DNA from: Thermoprotei archaeon
GTDB taxonomy: Archaea > Thermoproteota > Methanomethylicia > Nezhaarchaeales > WYZ-LMO8
Assembly: GCA_003649565.1 (NCBI GenBank)
Contig: QMSF01000048.1
Coordinates: 1-6,920 of the forward strand
Direction of reading: 5' to 3'
DNA length: 6,920 nt
Shown here: positions 4,864 through 6,920 of the stretch, piece by piece
How positions within the stretch are numbered: position 1 is the first letter of the stretch
Layout: every line of letters begins with the position of its first letter
Notes under the pieces: generated by a model
Told to the model about the DNA's origin: nothing
The model's input: only the letters and a program-made list of their open reading frames with translations
Databases searched by the model: none
Translations under genes and position numbers: made by a program

Positions 4864-4869
4864 GGTGAT
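4864..4869 (+). promoter_or_regulatory. GGTGAT ribosome binding site that sets the histone start
   Basis: GGTGAT is exactly complementary to AUCACC at the 16S 3' end and is four bases before GTG at 4874. The GTG at 4865 lies inside the motif, so the longer 81-residue reading is unlikely. Sequence and spacing match the THUMP gene's site. Confidence 0.65.
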
Positions 4870-4873
4870 AGAG

Positions 4874-5110
4874 GTGGCCGAGCTCCCATTGGCTCCAATA
4901 GATAGAATTATTAGACGAGCTGGAGCGGAACGTGTAGGTGATGATGCTGTCAAAGCGTTATGTAAAATTCTTGAGGATGTGGCTCTTGATATCGCACGAG
5001 AGGCTGTAGAGTTAGCTCGTCATGCTGGTAGAAAAACAGTCACAGCTGACGACATAAACCTTGCCGTTAAACATGTGCTACGCTGGCTTAGTGCCAGCAT
5101 ATACAAGTAG
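4874..5110 (+). CDS. Archaeal histone, single histone-fold protein
   Basis: A 78-residue DNA-packaging protein that dimerises and wraps DNA, as in HMfA/HMfB. The sequence follows the family without gaps: ELPLAPIDRIIRRAGAERV (3-21) covers helix 1 and loop 1, a long helix 2 runs to ARHAGRKT, and RKTVTADD (53-60) holds the conserved R-x-T-x4-D pairing residues R53, T55 and D60. Beyond the usual end, residues 70-78 (RWLSASIYK) form a short extension with a Trp and a Tyr. GTG at 4874 gives MAELPLAPI, the normal N-terminus, and follows GGTGAT at ideal spacing. The gene is divergent from rps17e and is followed by a 130-nt spacer before the thermosome gene, which has its own TATA box. Confidence 0.95.
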   Translation: MAELPLAPIDRIIRRAGAERVGDDAVKALCKILEDVALDIAREAVELARHAGRKTVTADDINLAVKHVLRWLSASIYK

Positions 5111-5164
5111 GAGATAGGGGAAATTATCTAGAAAGCATGTTTGAAGATGCATTATAAGACGACG

Positions 5165-5169
5165 TTTTT
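5165..5169 (+). terminator. Possible oligo-T terminator after the histone gene
   Basis: TTTTT lies 55 bases past the histone stop. Archaeal termination often needs only a T-run. It is the only T5 between the histone stop and the thermosome TATA box, but one run of five is weak evidence. Confidence 0.25.
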
Positions 5170-5178
5170 CATGAGAAA
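5165..5178. promoter_or_regulatory. Imperfect inverted repeat just upstream of the thermosome TATA box
   Basis: TTTTTCATGAGAAA is centred on the palindrome TCATGA (5169-5174), with T-run and A-run flanks that pair except for one T/G position. It ends two bases before the TATA-like sequence, a position from which a regulator could act on TBP/TFB binding. Thermosome genes are commonly heat-induced; no match to a known operator is claimed. Confidence 0.25.
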
Positions 5179-5180
5179 AA

Positions 5181-5188
5181 ATTATATA
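5181..5188 (+). promoter_or_regulatory. TATA box of the thermosome gene
   Basis: ATTATATA, preceded by GAGAAAAA as a plausible BRE, predicts a start near 5210 and a leader of about 30 nt that holds GAGGTG at 5227-5232, eight bases before the ATG at 5241. Confidence 0.6.
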
Positions 5189-5240
5189 GAAGCCTCTTCT
5201 CATAACTCTCCGAAGAACTTTCACAAGAGGTGGTTCTTCT

Positions 5241-6899
5241 ATGGCAGCAGCACTAGCTGGGCAAGTCGGTGGCATACCGGTTTTGATATTGAAAGAGGGT
5301 TCAACAAGGACTTTTGGTAGAGAAGCTCAGAGAGCCAATATAGCTGCGGCAAGGGCTATTGCTGAGACTTTGCGAACAACGCTTGGACCTCGAGGAATGG
5401 ATAAAATGCTTGTAGATAGTTTAGGAGATGTCACAATAACTAATGATGGTGCAACAGTTCTTGATGAAATGGATGTACAGCATCCAGCAGCTAAAATGTT
5501 AGTGGAGATAGCCAAGGCGCAAGACGAAGAAGTTGGTGATGGAACTACTACTGTCGTTGTTTTAGCAGGTGAACTATTGAAGAAAGCCGAAGAGCTGATG
5601 GCTAAGAACATACATCCTACAGTGATAATTGATGGTTATAGCAAGGCTCTCGATTTTTGCCAGAAGGAGCTTGAGAAAATAAGCATGCCAGTGAGCCTTC
5701 AAGACGAAGAGCTTCTAAAGTTAATAGCTAAAACTGCAATGCATGCCAAGGTCATAAGTGCGGTAAGGGATTATCTGGCTGATTTGACTGTTAAAGCAAT
5801 AAAGCAGATAGTTGAGGAGAGAGACGGTAAATTAGTCGCCGATGTTGACCAAGTACAGCTAGTCAAGAGGCAAGGCGGTAGCGTGATGGACACTAAGCTA
5901 ATACAAGGAGTCATAGTTGATAAGGAAGTTGTGCATACGGGCATGCCAAGGCGTGTTGAGAAAGCTAAAATAGCATTACTCGACTGCCCATTAGAAGTCG
6001 AGAAAACGGAGATAGATGCTGAAATTAGAATAAGCGATCCTTCACAAATGAAGGCATTCATCGAGGAAGAAGAGAGAATATTGAAAGGAATGGTCGAGAA
6101 AATCAAAAGCGTAGGTGCTAATGTGGTCTTCTGCCAGAAAGGCATAGATGATATGGCTCAACACTACTTAGCCAAGGCTGGCATTCTAGCTGCTCGTAGG
6201 GTTAAGAAGTCAGACATGGAGAAATTAGCACGAGCAACCGGTGCAAGGATAGTTACGAATATTGAAGATTTAACACCTAAGGATCTAGGCTATGCCGAGC
6301 TCGTTGAGGAGAGAAAAATAGCTGACGAAAAGATGATCTTTGTTGAAAACTGCCAGAACCCTAAGTCAGTAGCAATACTGATTAGAGGAGGATTAGAGAA
6401 GTTCATAGACGAAGCTGAAAGAGCACTTAAAGACGCTTTAAGCGCTGTAGCTGATGCTGTCGAATGTGGACGCTACATTGCTGGTGGTGGAGCAACTGAG
6501 ATAGAATTAGCAAAGAGGTTACGAGAATATGCTGCCAAAGTTGGAGGTAAGGAGCAGCTAGCGATAGAGGCATTTGCTAGCGCTCTTGAGGTCATACCAA
6601 GGACGCTAGCTGAAAATGGTGGTCACGACCCAATAGACATAATCATGGCTTTACGAGCAGAACATGAAAAAGAGGGCAATTATCATATAGGCGTTGACGT
6701 CTATACTGGAAAGCCAACAGACATGATTAAGATGGGTGTCATAGAACCGCTAAACGTCAAACTTACAGCTATAAAGTCTGCTACTGAAGCTGCTACGATG
6801 ATTTTAAGGATTGATGACGTCATAGCTGCTGCTAGAAGTGAAACAGGAAAAGAGAAAGGAGGAGGAAAAGAGAAAGAAGAGAGTGAAGAGTATCTATAA
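5241..6899 (+). CDS. ths: Thermosome (group II chaperonin) subunit
   Basis: A subunit of the double-ring ATP-dependent protein-folding chaperonin of the archaeal cytoplasm, homologous to eukaryotic CCT. The 552 residues are a normal length. The equatorial ATP site is visible as [10 protein letters not shown] (47-56), TNDGATVL (67-74) and GDGTTT (99-104), with D100 the expected catalytic aspartate; the C-terminal equatorial part has GGGATE (415-420) and GVDVYTG (484-490). The intermediate and apical domains lie between. The tail from about 536 is Gly/Lys/Glu-rich and ends ESEEYL, not the Gly-Gly-Met tail seen in some members. ATG at 5241 has the strong GAGGTG site. The number of subunit types in this organism cannot be told from one gene. 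Confidence 0.97.
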   Translation: MAAALAGQVGGIPVLILKEGSTRTFGREAQRANIAAARAIAETLRTTLGPRGMDKMLVDSLGDVTITNDGATVLDEMDVQHPAAKMLVEIAKAQDEEVGDGTTTVVVLAGELLKKAEELMAKNIHPTVIIDGYSKALDFCQKELEKISMPVSLQDEELLKLIAKTAMHAKVISAVRDYLADLTVKAIKQIVEERDGKLVADVDQVQLVKRQGGSVMDTKLIQGVIVDKEVVHTGMPRRVEKAKIALLDCPLEVEKTEIDAEIRISDPSQMKAFIEEEERILKGMVEKIKSVGANVVFCQKGIDDMAQHYLAKAGILAARRVKKSDMEKLARATGARIVTNIEDLTPKDLGYAELVEERKIADEKMIFVENCQNPKSVAILIRGGLEKFIDEAERALKDALSAVADAVECGRYIAGGGATEIELAKRLREYAAKVGGKEQLAIEAFASALEVIPRTLAENGGHDPIDIIMALRAEHEKEGNYHIGVDVYTGKPTDMIKMGVIEPLNVKLTAIKSATEAATMILRIDDVIAAARSETGKEKGGGKEKEESEEYL

Positions 6900-6911
6900 A
6901 TCTCTTTAGCC

Positions 6912-6916
6912 TTTTT
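6912..6916 (+). terminator. Possible oligo-T terminator of the thermosome gene
   Basis: A TTTTT run lies 13 bases after the stop codon at the window's right edge. It would suit archaeal T-run termination, but the following sequence is not visible. Confidence 0.3.
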
Positions 6917-6920
6917 CTAC

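Noticed and set aside
4755..5240. A tRNA or other stable RNA gene in the spacers around the histone gene
   Set aside because: No cloverleaf, no TTCGANNC-type T-loop with matching stems, and the spacers are explained by promoters and ribosome binding sites.
5078..6145. Minus-strand frames at 5078-5275, 5327-5611 and 5771-6145
   Set aside because: Shadows of the histone and thermosome genes, rich in Ser/Thr/Ala from reversed codons and with no recognisable domain.

Overview
This window is archaeal and reads as a protein-synthesis and tRNA-maintenance neighbourhood. It holds an ABCE1 ribosome-recycling ATPase, eukaryote-type ribosomal protein S17e, a KEOPS subunit (Cgi121), a THUMP RNA-binding protein, a one-domain archaeal histone and a group II chaperonin (thermosome). 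Several genes have TATA-like boxes about 25-30 nt ahead of the expected transcript start. GGTGAT or GAGGTG Shine-Dalgarno sites also occur. The set of families fits a thermophilic lineage, perhaps within the TACK group, but the window alone does not fix the taxon.

Layout. Positions 1-1695 (minus strand) hold what looks like one operon: a 23-residue Glu/Trp micro-ORF, a TFS/RPB9-like zinc-ribbon protein that lacks the C-terminal catalytic ribbon, and ABCE1, cut by the left edge of the window. Positions 1696-1818 are a divergent promoter region. From 1819 a plus-strand THUMP protein runs convergently into cgi121 (minus), overlapping it by 11 bp. Upstream of cgi121 and coupled to it is a MoaD/ThiS/Urm1-like ubiquitin-fold protein ending in Gly-Gly. 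A divergent region (3213-3345) separates it from a plus-strand SplB-like radical SAM protein with a C-terminal cysteine cluster. That gene meets rps17e (minus) tail to tail, and both stop codons share one TTAA. A second divergent region (4755-4873) leads to the histone gene, followed by its own spacer and the thermosome gene, which ends 21 bases before the right edge.

How the parts may work together. TFS-like protein, ABCE1 and S17e touch transcription elongation and ribosome function. Cgi121 belongs to the t6A37 tRNA-modification complex, Gly-Gly ubiquitin-like proteins donate sulfur for tRNA thiolation or molybdopterin, and the THUMP protein resembles Tan1-type tRNA acetylation adaptors. 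The radical SAM enzyme has no assigned substrate.

Less ordinary items are the Glu/Trp micro-ORF ahead of ABCE1, the truncated TFS-like protein, a C/D-box-like element between the MoaD-like and radical SAM genes, and the extra cysteine cluster of the radical SAM protein. Two GTG codons lying inside GGTGAT Shine-Dalgarno sites make the longest reading frames start too early. No tRNA, rRNA, CRISPR array, insertion sequence or phage gene was seen.
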